This document shows positions 7,777 through 16,557 of a stretch of DNA of 64,000 bases, piece after piece. Numbering within the stretch: the first letter of the stretch is position 1; the number at the start of each line of letters is the position of its first letter. A model generated the notes under the pieces. The model saw nothing but the letters and a program-made list of their open reading frames with translations, did no database searches and was not told the origin of the DNA. The position numbers and the translations under genes were made by a program. Source of the DNA: an uncultured Rikenellaceae bacterium (GTDB taxonomy: Bacteria; Bacteroidota; Bacteroidia; Bacteroidales; Rikenellaceae); the NCBI GenBank assembly GCA_944326945.1, contig CALVFY010000002.1, forward strand, positions 62,001 to 126,000, read 5' to 3'.

Positions 7777-9068
7777 TCGTACAGGATACGTAGCCGGTTG
7801 GTCATGATCCATTGGATTGTTCCCCGGGAGACCATGAAGAGAATGAAGGCGAACCATAGGGCATTGTTTCCCCATGCCCCAAGCAATCCGTAGTAGGCGC
7901 CGAAAAAGACGGCCAGTGACAGGAACATGGCGTTGCGCAGGATGCGTGTGCGTGTGGCTCCGAGCAGAATGCCGTCCATCAGGAAGGGGGCAAATCCGGT
8001 GAGAGGGACCAATACGACCCAAATAACGTAATGCTTGGCACTTTCGATCACTTCTTCCGAGTCGGTAAATAGCGACAGGATTCCTCTCCATCCTGCGATA
8101 TAAATGGCTACATAGGCGATCGCCACCCCCAGGCTCCAGTAGAACAGATACCGGATACATTGGCGCAGAGCCGATGTGTTACGGGCCCCTACAAATTTCC
8201 CTACCAGTGATTCGGCCGCATAGGCCAGCCCGTCGGACATGTAACTGAACAGGGTGAAGAGTTGCATGAGCAACGTGTTGACAGCCAGTAACGTGTCACC
8301 CATTCCCGAAGAAGCCGAAGTGAAAAAGGTGTATACGACGACGATGCAGGCCGTGCGCAGGAAAATATCCTTGTTGATGTCGATAAATTTCAACAGAGGC
8401 TTGATTTTCAGACTTTGTTTCAGATCGAGATAATGGATGAATCGTCCGTAATAGACAGCCCAGAAAATCCACGAGAGTAAAAGCCCTCCGTATTGGGCGA
8501 CGACCGTTCCCCATGCGATTCCGGCCACTCCCATATTGTATCCGTATACAAACCAGAGACTGAATACAACATTAATAATATTGGAGAAGATAGCCACTAT
8601 CATGGGTAATTTCGAGTTTTGCATGCCGATGAACCATCCGTGAATGGCATAGAGTGACACGGTGGCAGGGGCGGCCCATATTCGGGCATAAAAGTATTCG
8701 GCAGCCATGGTTTGAACGGTATCGCTTCCGTTCATCAAGGAGAGAGCGAAGATGCCCACCCATCGTTGGCAGATCAGCAGAATGAGTCCCAAACCCAGCG
8801 CAAAAGTGGCCGATCGGGTCAGGATATGGGTGCATTCGTTCAACCGACGGGCTCCGAGCGCTTGGGCGGTCAATCCGCTGGTTCCCATTCGGATAAAGGC
8901 ACAATTCCAATAGATGAAATTGAATATGGCCGTGCCGATGGCCAAGGCCCCGATAGCCGCACTGCTGCCCATACGCCCGGCGATAGCCAAGTCGATCATT
9001 CCCAACAACGGAATGGTGATGTTGGAGATGACATTGGGAATGGCCAGATTCAGAATGCGTTTGTTCAT
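7764..9068 (-). CDS. MATE family efflux transporter
   Basis: The protein has 434 residues and is almost entirely hydrophobic, with about twelve membrane segments arranged as two similar halves, each opening with the family pattern (IPNVISNITIPLLGMIDLAIAG at the N-terminus; a related stretch near ASSGMGDTLLAVNTLLMQLF in the second half). MATE proteins export cationic drugs or metabolites using Na+ or H+ gradients. The N-terminal sequence is closest to the DinF-like branch rather than NorM; that subdivision is tentative. The gene is monocistronic, convergent with era. TAAAGATA just upstream reads TATCTTTA on the minus strand, one mismatch from a -7 box. Confidence 0.92.
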   Translation of the reverse strand: MNKRILNLAIPNVISNITIPLLGMIDLAIAGRMGSSAAIGALAIGTAIFNFIYWNCAFIRMGTSGLTAQALGARRLNECTHILTRSATFALGLGLILLICQRWVGIFALSLMNGSDTVQTMAAEYFYARIWAAPATVSLYAIHGWFIGMQNSKLPMIVAIFSNIINVVFSLWFVYGYNMGVAGIAWGTVVAQYGGLLLSWIFWAVYYGRFIHYLDLKQSLKIKPLLKFIDINKDIFLRTACIVVVYTFFTSASSGMGDTLLAVNTLLMQLFTLFSYMSDGLAYAAESLVGKFVGARNTSALRQCIRYLFYWSLGVAIAYVAIYIAGWRGILSLFTDSEEVIESAKHYVIWVVLVPLTGFAPFLMDGILLGATRTRILRNAMFLSLAVFFGAYYGLLGAWGNNALWFAFILFMVSRGTIQWIMTNRLRILYDYSS

Positions 9069-9210
9069 GATGTCGGATTACGGCCGTAAAGATAGGAAGA
9101 AACCCCAAGAATGTGCGTGATTTTGTGGAAAACTCTGCCGGAAAGGAGAGAAAAGATAAATTATCGACATGTTTTTCTCGGTGTATGAATGGAATTTCAA
9201 ATAATTTGCC

Positions 9211-9218
9211 TATCTTTG
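9211..9218 (+). promoter_or_regulatory. -7 box of the rplM-rpsI operon
   Basis: TATCTTTG is an exact TAnnTTTG box. It predicts transcription start near 9225 and a leader of about 60 bases before the GTG start of rplM. Confidence 0.6.
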
Positions 9219-9222
9219 CAGG

Positions 9223-9238
9223 CCCGTTATAGTACGGG
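9223..9238 (+). promoter_or_regulatory. Hairpin at the predicted 5' end of the rplM leader
   Basis: CCCGT at 9223-9227 pairs with ACGGG at 9234-9238 around a six-base loop, right at the predicted transcript start. Structured autoregulatory leaders upstream of L13 genes are known in Bacteroidia; whether this is one is not shown here. Confidence 0.4.
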
Positions 9239-9285
9239 TATTGGATCACAATAGTAACAAGTATTAATTTTTAAACGTAAAAACT

Positions 9286-9741
9286 GTGGAGTCATTAAGC
9301 TACAAGACAATCTCCGCCAACGCAGCGACCGTTACCAAAGAATGGGTGGTGATCGACGCCAATGGCGAGGTATTGGGACGTCTTGCCTCTCAGGTTGCTA
9401 AAATCCTGCGCGGTAAGAACAAGCCGAGTTTCACTCCCAATGTCGATTGCGGCGATAACGTGATCGTTATCAACGCCGAAAAGGTGAAACTGACTGGCAA
9501 CAAGATGACCGATAAGGTCTATGTACGGCATACGGGCTATCCGGGAGGACAGCGCTTTGCCACCCCCGCGGACTATCTGAAAAGAAAGCCCGAATTCGTT
9601 ATTGAGAAAGCCGTGAAAGGAATGCTTCCCAAAAACAGACTGGGTGCAGCCTTGTTGCGGAATCTGAAGGTTTATGCCGGCGCAGAGCATCCTCATGCCG
9701 CTCAAAGCCCGAAAACAATCAAATTAAACGAGATTAAGTAA
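9286..9741 (+). CDS. rplM: 50S ribosomal protein L13
   Basis: The protein has 151 residues, normal for L13. Family landmarks are visible in order: WVVIDANGEVLGRLASQVA near the N-terminus, LRGKNKPSFTPNVDCGDNV in the middle, and AVKGMLPKNRLGAALLRNLK toward the end. The initiation codon is GTG at 9286; no in-frame ATG lies close enough to replace it. The stop overlaps the ATG of rpsI by one base, so the pair is translationally coupled, as is usual for the rplM-rpsI operon. Confidence 0.97.
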   Translation: MESLSYKTISANAATVTKEWVVIDANGEVLGRLASQVAKILRGKNKPSFTPNVDCGDNVIVINAEKVKLTGNKMTDKVYVRHTGYPGGQRFATPADYLKRKPEFVIEKAVKGMLPKNRLGAALLRNLKVYAGAEHPHAAQSPKTIKLNEIK

Positions 9742-10133
9742 TGAGTATGGAAGTTGTAAATGCCGTTGGCCGTAGAAAAGCTGCTGTGGCACGTGTCTAT
9801 GTAAAACCCGGAAAAGGTAGCATAACGATCAACCAGAAGCCTCTGGAAACCTACTTCCCGCTGGAGATTTTCCAGTATGTAGTGAAGCAACCGCTGTTGG
9901 TGCTGAACGCTACGGAAAATTATGACATCACCATCACGCTCGATGGCGGAGGTATCAAGGGACAGGCCGAAGCTGCTCGTCTGGGTATTGCACGCGCTCT
10001 CTGCGAAATCGATGCCGAGGTTCGTCCGGTGCTCAAGAAGAACGGGTTCATGACTCGTGACCCGCGCGAAGTTGAGCGTAAGAAACCCGGTCAGCCCGGA
10101 GCCCGCAGAAAGTTCCAGTTCAGCAAGCGTTAA
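9741..10133 (+). CDS. rpsI: 30S ribosomal protein S9
   Basis: The protein has 130 residues. It begins near VNAVGRRKAAVARVYVKPG, contains the GGGIKGQAEAARLGIARAL stretch, and ends in the basic tail KFQFSKR that reaches the decoding centre near P-site tRNA. ATG at 9741 overlaps the rplM stop; an in-frame ATG at 9747 is an alternative that would remove two residues. It is followed by a 163-base structured spacer before rpsB. Confidence 0.97.
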   Translation: MSMEVVNAVGRRKAAVARVYVKPGKGSITINQKPLETYFPLEIFQYVVKQPLLVLNATENYDITITLDGGGIKGQAEAARLGIARALCEIDAEVRPVLKKNGFMTRDPREVERKKPGQPGARRKFQFSKR

Positions 10134-10296
10134 TACGCCCGACACTGCACGGAATCGGTGCAAATCGAGGGGACTGCCCCCGTGGGTACTACTTCACGAT
10201 TGCCGTTCCGCGGAAAACCGAAGGGATTGTCAAGGACACTACCGCTTCGGTTGATGCAAAGAGAATTAAAAACAGAACAAAAGAAAACAACTCAAA
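10134..10296 (+). promoter_or_regulatory. Structured leader before rpsB with partial resemblance to a cobalamin riboswitch
   Basis: This GC-rich spacer contains GGAATCGGTGCAAATCG at 10151-10167, then ACTGCCCCCG at 10173-10182. Both recall the conserved core of B12 riboswitches (GGGAA..GGTG.AAATC..CTG.CCCCGC). GGACACTACC at 10234-10243 and TTCGGT at 10246-10251 recall the later P10/P11 region. The B12 box near the 3' end is not seen. Alternative pairings are strong: TGCAC/GTGCA (10146-10150 with 10158-10162) and ACCGAAG/CTTCGGT (10217-10223 with 10245-10251). It may be a degenerate riboswitch or an unrelated S2 autoregulatory leader. Confidence 0.45.
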
Positions 10297-11154
10297 ATGC
10301 CGAGAACTGATTTTAATCAATTATTGGAGGCCGGTGTTCACTTCGGTCATCTGAAAAGAAAATGGAATCCCAAGATGGCTCCTTATATCTTTATGGAGAA
10401 GAACGGGATTCATATCATCGACCTGCACAAAACCGTAGTAAAGGTCGATGAGGCTGCCGCAGCCCTCAAGCAAATTGCCAAATCGGGTCGCCGCGTGCTT
10501 TTCGTGGCTACCAAAAAACAGGCTAAGGATGTGGTCGCCGAGACGGTTTCCGCTGTCAACATGCCGTATGTTACGGAACGTTGGCCGGGCGGTATGCTTA
10601 CAAACTTCCCCACCATACGGAAGGCCGTTAAGAAAATGGCTACCATCGACAAGATGACCAATGACGGTACTTTCGACAATTTTTCGAAACGTGAAAAACT
10701 CCAGATTGCCCGTCAACGTGCAAAATTGGAGAAAAACCTCGGTTCTATCGCCGATCTGACCCGTCTGCCTGCCGCTCTGTTCGTTGTCGACGTACAGAAA
10801 GAGGCCAATGCAGTGAAAGAGGCTAAACGGTTGAATATTCCCGTCTTTGCAATGGTTGATACTTGTTGTGATCCAACCGACATCGATTATGTCATCCCCG
10901 CAAACGACGATGCAACCAAGTCTATTTCCGTGATTTTGGAGGCTGTTACCGGTGCTATTGCAGAAGGATTGGCTGAGCGTAAACTCGAGAAGGAAAAAGA
11001 GGCTGCCGAGGCTTCTTCCAAGGAAGAAAAAGAGGCTAAACCCCGTATTCGTAAGGCTGTCAAAGCTAATGTAGAGGCAGAGGTTGCCGAGGCACCCAAG
11101 ACTGAAGAACCCAAAGCCGAGACTGAGCCCGCTGCAGAAACGGCAGCAGAATAG
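10297..11154 (+). CDS. rpsB: 30S ribosomal protein S2
   Basis: The protein has 285 residues. The S2 core covers about residues 1-230: LLEAGVHFGHLKRKWNPKMA, VLFVATKKQAKDVV, ERWPGGMLTNFPTIRK and the second S2 signature around PVFAMVDTCCDPTDIDYVIP. It is followed by a charged C-terminal extension of about 55 residues rich in Glu, Lys and Ala, which makes the protein longer than the roughly 240 residues of E. coli S2. tsf follows 28 bases downstream on the same strand, as in most bacteria. S2 is one of the last proteins added to the small subunit. Confidence 0.97.
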   Translation: MPRTDFNQLLEAGVHFGHLKRKWNPKMAPYIFMEKNGIHIIDLHKTVVKVDEAAAALKQIAKSGRRVLFVATKKQAKDVVAETVSAVNMPYVTERWPGGMLTNFPTIRKAVKKMATIDKMTNDGTFDNFSKREKLQIARQRAKLEKNLGSIADLTRLPAALFVVDVQKEANAVKEAKRLNIPVFAMVDTCCDPTDIDYVIPANDDATKSISVILEAVTGAIAEGLAERKLEKEKEAAEASSKEEKEAKPRIRKAVKANVEAEVAEAPKTEEPKAETEPAAETAAE

Positions 11155-11182
11155 TCCAATAACTTTTAAGAAAGGAATAAAG

Positions 11183-12001
11183 ATGGAAATTAAAGCTGCA
11201 GATGTTGCCAAGCTCCGCAAAATGACCGGAGCCGGTATGATGGATTGCAAAAAGGCGCTGATGGAAGCCAATGGCGATTATGAGCGTGCTCAGGAGATTA
11301 TCCGTGAAAAAGGTAAACTGGTTGCCAGCAAACGTGCCGATCGTTCCGCTACGGAGGGTGTGGTCGTTGCCAAAGTGGTCGGTCAGAAAGCCTATATGCT
11401 TTGCCTGGCTTGCGAAACAGACTTCGTGGCTAAGAATGCTGAGTTCGGTGCTTCGGCTCAGGCTATGTTGGATGTGGCTGTGGCAAATGATGCTGCCGAC
11501 ATGGATGCTCTGTTGGCTCTGAAGTTGGGTGATGTGACCGTGGCTGATGCCGTGACCGAGAAATCGGGTCAGACCGGAGAGAAGGTGGAATTGCCTTTCT
11601 ATGCAAAGATCGAGGCTCCCATGGTGGCTGCCTATGTTCACATGAATAAGAAATTGGGTGCTTTGGTTGGCTTCAATAAAGAGGTTCCCGAAGAGGTCGC
11701 CCATGATGTGGCTATGCAGGCTACCGCTATGGCTCCCGTGTCGATCAGCCGTGAGGATTGCCCCGCTGAAGTGATCGAGAAAGAGCGTCATATCGGTCGC
11801 GAACAGGCTCGTTTGGACGGTAAACCCGAAGCCATGCTGGATAAGATTGCCGAAGGTAAGTTGAACAAGTTCTTTGCAGAGTCTACTCTCTTGGAGCAGG
11901 CTTTTATTAAGAATCCCAAGCAGAACGTGGGCGCTTATATTAAGAGTGTCGTGCCGGATGCTACGGTTGTCGCTTACAAACGTTTCTCGTTGAACGACTA
12001 A
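11183..12001 (+). CDS. tsf: Elongation factor Ts
   Basis: The protein has 272 residues. The N-terminal UBA-like module (VAKLRKMTGAGMMDCKKAL) and the EF-Tu-contacting core (ACETDFVAKNAEF) are plain. EF-Ts catalyses GDP release from EF-Tu. The ATG at 11183 is chosen because the family begins with a few residues before ADVAKLRKMTGAG; the frame is open further upstream into rpsB, but that stretch encodes no family sequence. A strong 12-base-pair terminator ends the rpsB-tsf transcript 22 bases after the stop. Confidence 0.97.
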   Translation: MEIKAADVAKLRKMTGAGMMDCKKALMEANGDYERAQEIIREKGKLVASKRADRSATEGVVVAKVVGQKAYMLCLACETDFVAKNAEFGASAQAMLDVAVANDAADMDALLALKLGDVTVADAVTEKSGQTGEKVELPFYAKIEAPMVAAYVHMNKKLGALVGFNKEVPEEVAHDVAMQATAMAPVSISREDCPAEVIEKERHIGREQARLDGKPEAMLDKIAEGKLNKFFAESTLLEQAFIKNPKQNVGAYIKSVVPDATVVAYKRFSLND

Positions 12002-12023
12002 CGATATAGGTTTTATAATGAGG

Positions 12024-12062
12024 ACCCCGGATGATGAGAATATCATCCGGGGTTGTTTTTTT
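12024..12062 (+). terminator. Intrinsic terminator after tsf
   Basis: Perfect 12-base stem ACCCCGGATGAT/ATCATCCGGGGT (12024-12035 with 12042-12053) followed by a T-rich run. Confidence 0.9.
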
Positions 12063-12111
12063 GTGAAATTGAATATTATTCATACATTAGTAAAAGCTAA
12101 AATATACTTTA

Positions 12112-13215
12112 ATGAAGAAAACAGGTTTTTTTATAGCGTTTTTTCTGCTTTCGGGACAAATACTTTGGTCTCAATCTCTAAAGTATATTGATATTCCGAA
12201 TATCGGGGAGTACGTGACGTTGAAATGTGATTTCCATATCCATACGGTCTTCTCGGATGGCAATGTGTGGCCGACGGTACGGACCAAAGAGGCTCGTATG
12301 GAAGGGCTCGATGCCATAGCCATTACCGAACATGTGGAATTCCGCCGGTTGCATGATCAGGGGTATATCAATGGGGATCATAACACGGCTTATGAGATAG
12401 CAAAATCTGCCGGAAATAAGAACTTTTTCGTTATACATGGAAGTGAGATTACACGTCGGATGCCTCCCGGACATTGGAATGCGATTTTTATCGAGGATGG
12501 TAATAAGTTGGATACGAAGGAGTATATGGATGCCTTCAAGGAGGCAAAAGCCCAGAATGCGTTTATCTTTTGGAATCATCCGGGATGGTGGAGTCAGGCT
12601 CCTAATGAAACGGTCTGGTTGCCAGAACATACGAAACTCTACGAGGAGGGATATATGCATGGTATAGAGGTGGTGAATAGTTCGTGGTATTTCCCCGAGG
12701 CACATGCTTGGGCTCTGGAGAAGAATTTGACGATGCTCGGAAACAGTGATACTCATAGTCCAATGGCTTATAATGAGTATTATATTGCAAGTGGCCATCG
12801 TCCCATGACTCTTGTTTTCGCCAAGGAGAAAAGCGCTCAGGGTATTCGGAATGCGTTGGATGACCGGCGTACGGTGATCTATCACGAAGATAAGATTATC
12901 GGTGCGGAAAAATGGGTGCGTCCATTGTTCGATTCGTGTCTTCGGGTGACTCGGATTGCCCGTTCTAAGACGAGAAGAGAGATGACTGTCTATGTGAAAA
13001 ATGTCTCCTGTTTGACTTTTAAACTGGTGAAGAAAGATCAGAATGAGCAGTTGAACTATTTGCGGGATAAGAACGTAAATCCTTACGAGGAGTTCTCGAT
13101 GAGGGTCCGCTATCCGGAAGGGATGACCGGAAAATGGGAGTTGAATTTCGTAGTAACCAACTGGTTGGTTGGTCCCAATGAGGGGCTTAAATGGGTAATC
13201 CCTCTGGAAAAGTAG
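12112..13215 (+). CDS. Exported PHP-domain phosphodiesterase (Sb-PDE-like)
   Basis: The protein has 367 residues with a signal peptide at about 1-20 (ending LWSQS). The PHP metal-binding motifs occur in order: HIH at residues 42-44 within CDFHIHTVFSDG, ITEHVEF near 71-77, HGSEITRR, FWNHPGW and NSDTHSP. These coordinate a two- or three-metal centre that hydrolyses phosphoesters. Bacteroidota homologues are named Sb-PDE family phosphodiesterases after a Sphingobium enzyme; the physiological substrate here is unknown. The C-terminal 100 residues look like a beta-rich domain. The gene is monocistronic with its own region after the tsf terminator. Confidence 0.85.
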   Translation: MKKTGFFIAFFLLSGQILWSQSLKYIDIPNIGEYVTLKCDFHIHTVFSDGNVWPTVRTKEARMEGLDAIAITEHVEFRRLHDQGYINGDHNTAYEIAKSAGNKNFFVIHGSEITRRMPPGHWNAIFIEDGNKLDTKEYMDAFKEAKAQNAFIFWNHPGWWSQAPNETVWLPEHTKLYEEGYMHGIEVVNSSWYFPEAHAWALEKNLTMLGNSDTHSPMAYNEYYIASGHRPMTLVFAKEKSAQGIRNALDDRRTVIYHEDKIIGAEKWVRPLFDSCLRVTRIARSKTRREMTVYVKNVSCLTFKLVKKDQNEQLNYLRDKNVNPYEEFSMRVRYPEGMTGKWELNFVVTNWLVGPNEGLKWVIPLEK

Positions 13216-13281
13216 TTCCGGAGACGACTTCCCCCGGGAGGAAAAATGGATGATAGATCCCGTTGTCGATTACGTGATATG

Positions 13282-16200
13282 TTATGCGTGTTCGGAGATC
13301 TGCTCTACCTCATCCCGCGTGACGTACCAGATGTATCCTGTTACTTTTGTGTAGCCCATTTCTTTTAAAAGGCTCATGTATTGGGCGATTTGACGTCGGT
13401 GGGACGAGTTGTGCAATAGTCCGAATTTATAATCTACGACGACCGCTTCCTTACCGCGGATCATCACCCGGTCCGGCCTACGAGGGAATGGAGTGCCGGG
13501 TACGATGATCTCATTTTCATTACGAACAATCTCCCAGCTCGGGTCGAACCATTGGCGAATGGTCTCGTTACGGAAAGCATGGGCAATGGTAGATCTGAGT
13601 GTCGTTATTTCCGATGCCGTCAATAAGCCGTTGTCGAGCATGTTTTGCAGAGCTGTCTCGATTTCCTGTTCTGTTCCTGCTTTTTCAAAGATGCGGTGCA
13701 TCAAGATGCCGTAATTGCGGGGCGAAAGGGTCGGTTGTTCCTCTCTCTCTTCGAAATAACGCTGCATGGGCATTCGTAAGCGGATTTTCGCTTCCGTGTC
13801 ACGGGAAGGATATTGAACTGAAGTGTTTTGTTCGAGAGGTTTGGAGAAAACGTGAGAGACAGGTGCTCCGAATTCGATTCGAATGCCCTCATCAGAGTCG
13901 GATACCTTTCCTTTCATCTCTCCCAAAGTGGCTTCGTCTCCCGATATGGAGAGGGAATCCAGAATCAATGAGCTGATTTTTCCCGAACTTTTTTTCACTT
14001 CCGGCATCATGATATGAAGTTCCTCTTCGGCACGGGTTGTGGCCACGTAAAAGGTGTTGATGTTGTCTATGTGAGATAAAACCAGTTCATTGAAATAGTC
14101 TTCCGAAAAGAATGATTCTCCCATCTCTTTCTTGAATCCGACCGGAATCCGGCCGCTCATTTCGAACGGGGTATCTGTGCAATCGGCCCAAAGAATCGTA
14201 CGACTTTTGGGATTCATCTCCCAGTTGCAATAGGGTATTAGTACCGCTTTGTATTGTAAACCTTTGGCTTTGTGGACGGTGATGATAGTGAGTGCCGAGT
14301 GGCTTTGGGGCATGTGGATGGATTGGACGGAACCCGTGTCGTCCCACCATTTGAGAAACAGAGGCAGGTCGGCAATCGTAGAGGTGCTGAAGGCGATGAT
14401 CTGTTCGTGAAGTGCCTGAATATAGGCAATATTGTCCTTGTTTTCGGCCAGTCGGTAGCGGATCAGAATCTTTTCGAAGGCCTCCTGAGGCGACATGATT
14501 CGCAGGGAGCGAAGAAAGAGGGAATCTTCTTCCGGTAAAGTTCCCGAAAAGGGAAGGTGAAGCCAACGACGGTAGACGGCTTCGCGGATGGCATCGTCTG
14601 GATTGACAGCCAGACGCAGACATGCGATAATGAACCCCGAGACCGGAGCTGCTCCGATGGTCAAGGCTTCGGCTGTTACCACATTATAGCTATATGGTGA
14701 CTCCGGATGCTGACTTTTGTAGTCGAGCAGCAGGTTGGCGATTTTCACCCCTTCGGCGTTGTAGCGTACGAGAATCGCGATGTCGCTGGGCGCGTAACCT
14801 CGGGCTTGTAACGCCTCGATTTGACGGATGACCGGAGGAACCGTTTCGTCGTTTTCATCCTTGCAACGGTACTGGATAATGGTAACATATCCTTTCCAAG
14901 TTTCATCCTTAGGCGTTTGGGCATGTCCTTCATAGGCCTTTATAAGCATCCCCGACAAGTGATCGTGGCATTTGGCTGAGATGTTTCCTTTGGCTTGAGC
15001 TTCGTCCAAAGCGGAATCGAGAAGCCGGTTGTCAAGCGTTACACATTGTTCGATGATGCGGTTGTTGAACTCCACAATTCCTCGCAGACTACGATGGTTG
15101 GTGGTCAGTTCATGGCGGGAAACAGCACGGAATTGGCGATCGATGTCTTGTGCCAGAATCTGCCAGTCGCCTCCTCGCCAACGATAGATGGATTGTTTGA
15201 CATCGCCTACCAGCAACACGGGAGACGAATCGGATTGGGCAACGGCATTTTGGAGCAGGGGGATGAAATTCTCCCACTGCATGGCTGAGGTATCCTGAAA
15301 CTCGTCGATCATGAAACGGGAAAAATGGTTGCCTGCTTTTTCGAAGATAAACGGTGTGTCGTTGCCTGCGATTAGTTTATGTAGAATGGTGTTGGTTTCC
15401 GAGATGGGCATGATGTTTTCCTGGCTGCACAACTCGTTGATCTTGTCAGAAAGGTCGGTCAGCAGAGCGAAGTTCCGGTAATTTTCTTTCAGCAGACCGA
15501 CACTGGCAATGAATTGCGCATTCCTGTCCCATAGTTGGCATATCTTTTCGAGCAGTGGGCGCAGGTGTGGAATCAGGGCAATGATCTCCTGTTTGCGGGA
15601 AGATGTTTTGGCATACCATTTTTCGTCTGATTCGAGTGCATCTGACACTCGCTTGCCGTAGGGGCCACAGATTCCGTCGGCTGTTTTTACGAAGTAACTG
15701 GTGAATCCTGTCTTCCCGGAGGCAAAATCGGAAGGGGAGAGTCCTGCCTCCCGGATGATTTTGAGCGCTTGTCGGGCTGCCTGTTGCATGCGATCGGTGA
15801 CCTCCTTCACCCGTGTTGAGGCCCGTCCGACGATCTCACCCAATTTCTCTTTCGATGTGTTTTCCTGGTTGTGCCGTGTCTGTGCCCGATAATTCTCCTT
15901 GAAGAGCTCTTTCCCTAACCGGACAAGTTCCGTCTTAATATCCCATTTTTTGTTATCCGCAATTTTTTCTTCAATAAAGTCGGCAATCCATTTTTTCAAA
16001 GCGTCGTTGATTGAGATGTCTTCGATCAGATTATCGGCAGCTTTCTCCAATAGATTGTCGGTCTGCAATTCCAGGTTGAAGTTCAGATCCACACCCAATT
16101 CCTTGATGAAGGCACGGATGATACGTTGAAAGAACTTGTCGATGGTGAGGATGGCAAAGTGACTGTAATCGTGCAGAATATAGGTTCTGGCCATGAGAGC

Positions 16201-16461
16201 CCTTTCCCGGATTTGAGCGGCCGTGAGTTTCAGATCATGTTGCAGGTTTTTCTGATAGGACGATGCGACGCCTTCTGCCAGCAGATTGATTTCGCTCAGA
16301 ATGCGTTGTTTCATCTCCTCTGTGGCCTTGTTGGTAAAGGTTACGGCTAAAATGTGCCGATAGAGATGTGGCTCTTCGATGACACTGCGGACATACTCAT
16401 AAGCAAGTCGATAGGTCTTGCCCGAACCTGCCGATGCCTTTACTATTTGAATACTTCCCAT
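13282..16461 (-). CDS. UvrD-type helicase with C-terminal nuclease domain (AddA-like)
   Basis: The protein has about 1059 residues. Superfamily 1 helicase motifs are in order: Walker A ASAGSGKTYRLAYEY near the N-terminus, DEFQDTSAMQW (Walker B), GDVKQSIYRWRGG, TVHKAKGLQYKAV and VATTRAEEEL. The C-terminus carries a PD-(D/E)XK nuclease, RPDRV followed by VVDYKFG. This is the architecture of AddA, the helicase-nuclease that with AddB processes double-strand breaks for RecA. ATG at 16461 is chosen because the Walker A lies only about 10 residues later; an open stretch of 29 codons upstream is AT-rich and non-conserved in look. The AddB-like gene lies 0.8 kb away in divergent orientation. Confidence 0.9.
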   Translation of the reverse strand: MGSIQIVKASAGSGKTYRLAYEYVRSVIEEPHLYRHILAVTFTNKATEEMKQRILSEINLLAEGVASSYQKNLQHDLKLTAAQIRERALMARTYILHDYSHFAILTIDKFFQRIIRAFIKELGVDLNFNLELQTDNLLEKAADNLIEDISINDALKKWIADFIEEKIADNKKWDIKTELVRLGKELFKENYRAQTRHNQENTSKEKLGEIVGRASTRVKEVTDRMQQAARQALKIIREAGLSPSDFASGKTGFTSYFVKTADGICGPYGKRVSDALESDEKWYAKTSSRKQEIIALIPHLRPLLEKICQLWDRNAQFIASVGLLKENYRNFALLTDLSDKINELCSQENIMPISETNTILHKLIAGNDTPFIFEKAGNHFSRFMIDEFQDTSAMQWENFIPLLQNAVAQSDSSPVLLVGDVKQSIYRWRGGDWQILAQDIDRQFRAVSRHELTTNHRSLRGIVEFNNRIIEQCVTLDNRLLDSALDEAQAKGNISAKCHDHLSGMLIKAYEGHAQTPKDETWKGYVTIIQYRCKDENDETVPPVIRQIEALQARGYAPSDIAILVRYNAEGVKIANLLLDYKSQHPESPYSYNVVTAEALTIGAAPVSGFIIACLRLAVNPDDAIREAVYRRWLHLPFSGTLPEEDSLFLRSLRIMSPQEAFEKILIRYRLAENKDNIAYIQALHEQIIAFSTSTIADLPLFLKWWDDTGSVQSIHMPQSHSALTIITVHKAKGLQYKAVLIPYCNWEMNPKSRTILWADCTDTPFEMSGRIPVGFKKEMGESFFSEDYFNELVLSHIDNINTFYVATTRAEEELHIMMPEVKKSSGKISSLILDSLSISGDEATLGEMKGKVSDSDEGIRIEFGAPVSHVFSKPLEQNTSVQYPSRDTEAKIRLRMPMQRYFEEREEQPTLSPRNYGILMHRIFEKAGTEQEIETALQNMLDNGLLTASEITTLRSTIAHAFRNETIRQWFDPSWEIVRNENEIIVPGTPFPRRPDRVMIRGKEAVVVDYKFGLLHNSSHRRQIAQYMSLLKEMGYTKVTGYIWYVTRDEVEQISEHA

Positions 16462-16557
16462 ATTGTCGTGCGACGATTTATGTGATAAAGTTAGGGAAAA
16501 TATGCGGATTTCGCCAAATATTTCGTATCTTCGGGGAGGATTAAACATTAGTGAGAG

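Noticed and set aside
11084..11182. Upstream extension of tsf
   Set aside because: The extension overlaps the end of rpsB in another frame and lacks EF-Ts similarity; ATG at 11183 starts the conserved domain.
13216..13281. Terminator between the PHP and AddA-like genes
   Set aside because: CTTCCCCCGGGAGGAA gives only an imperfect short stem without a clear T-run, so it is not annotated.
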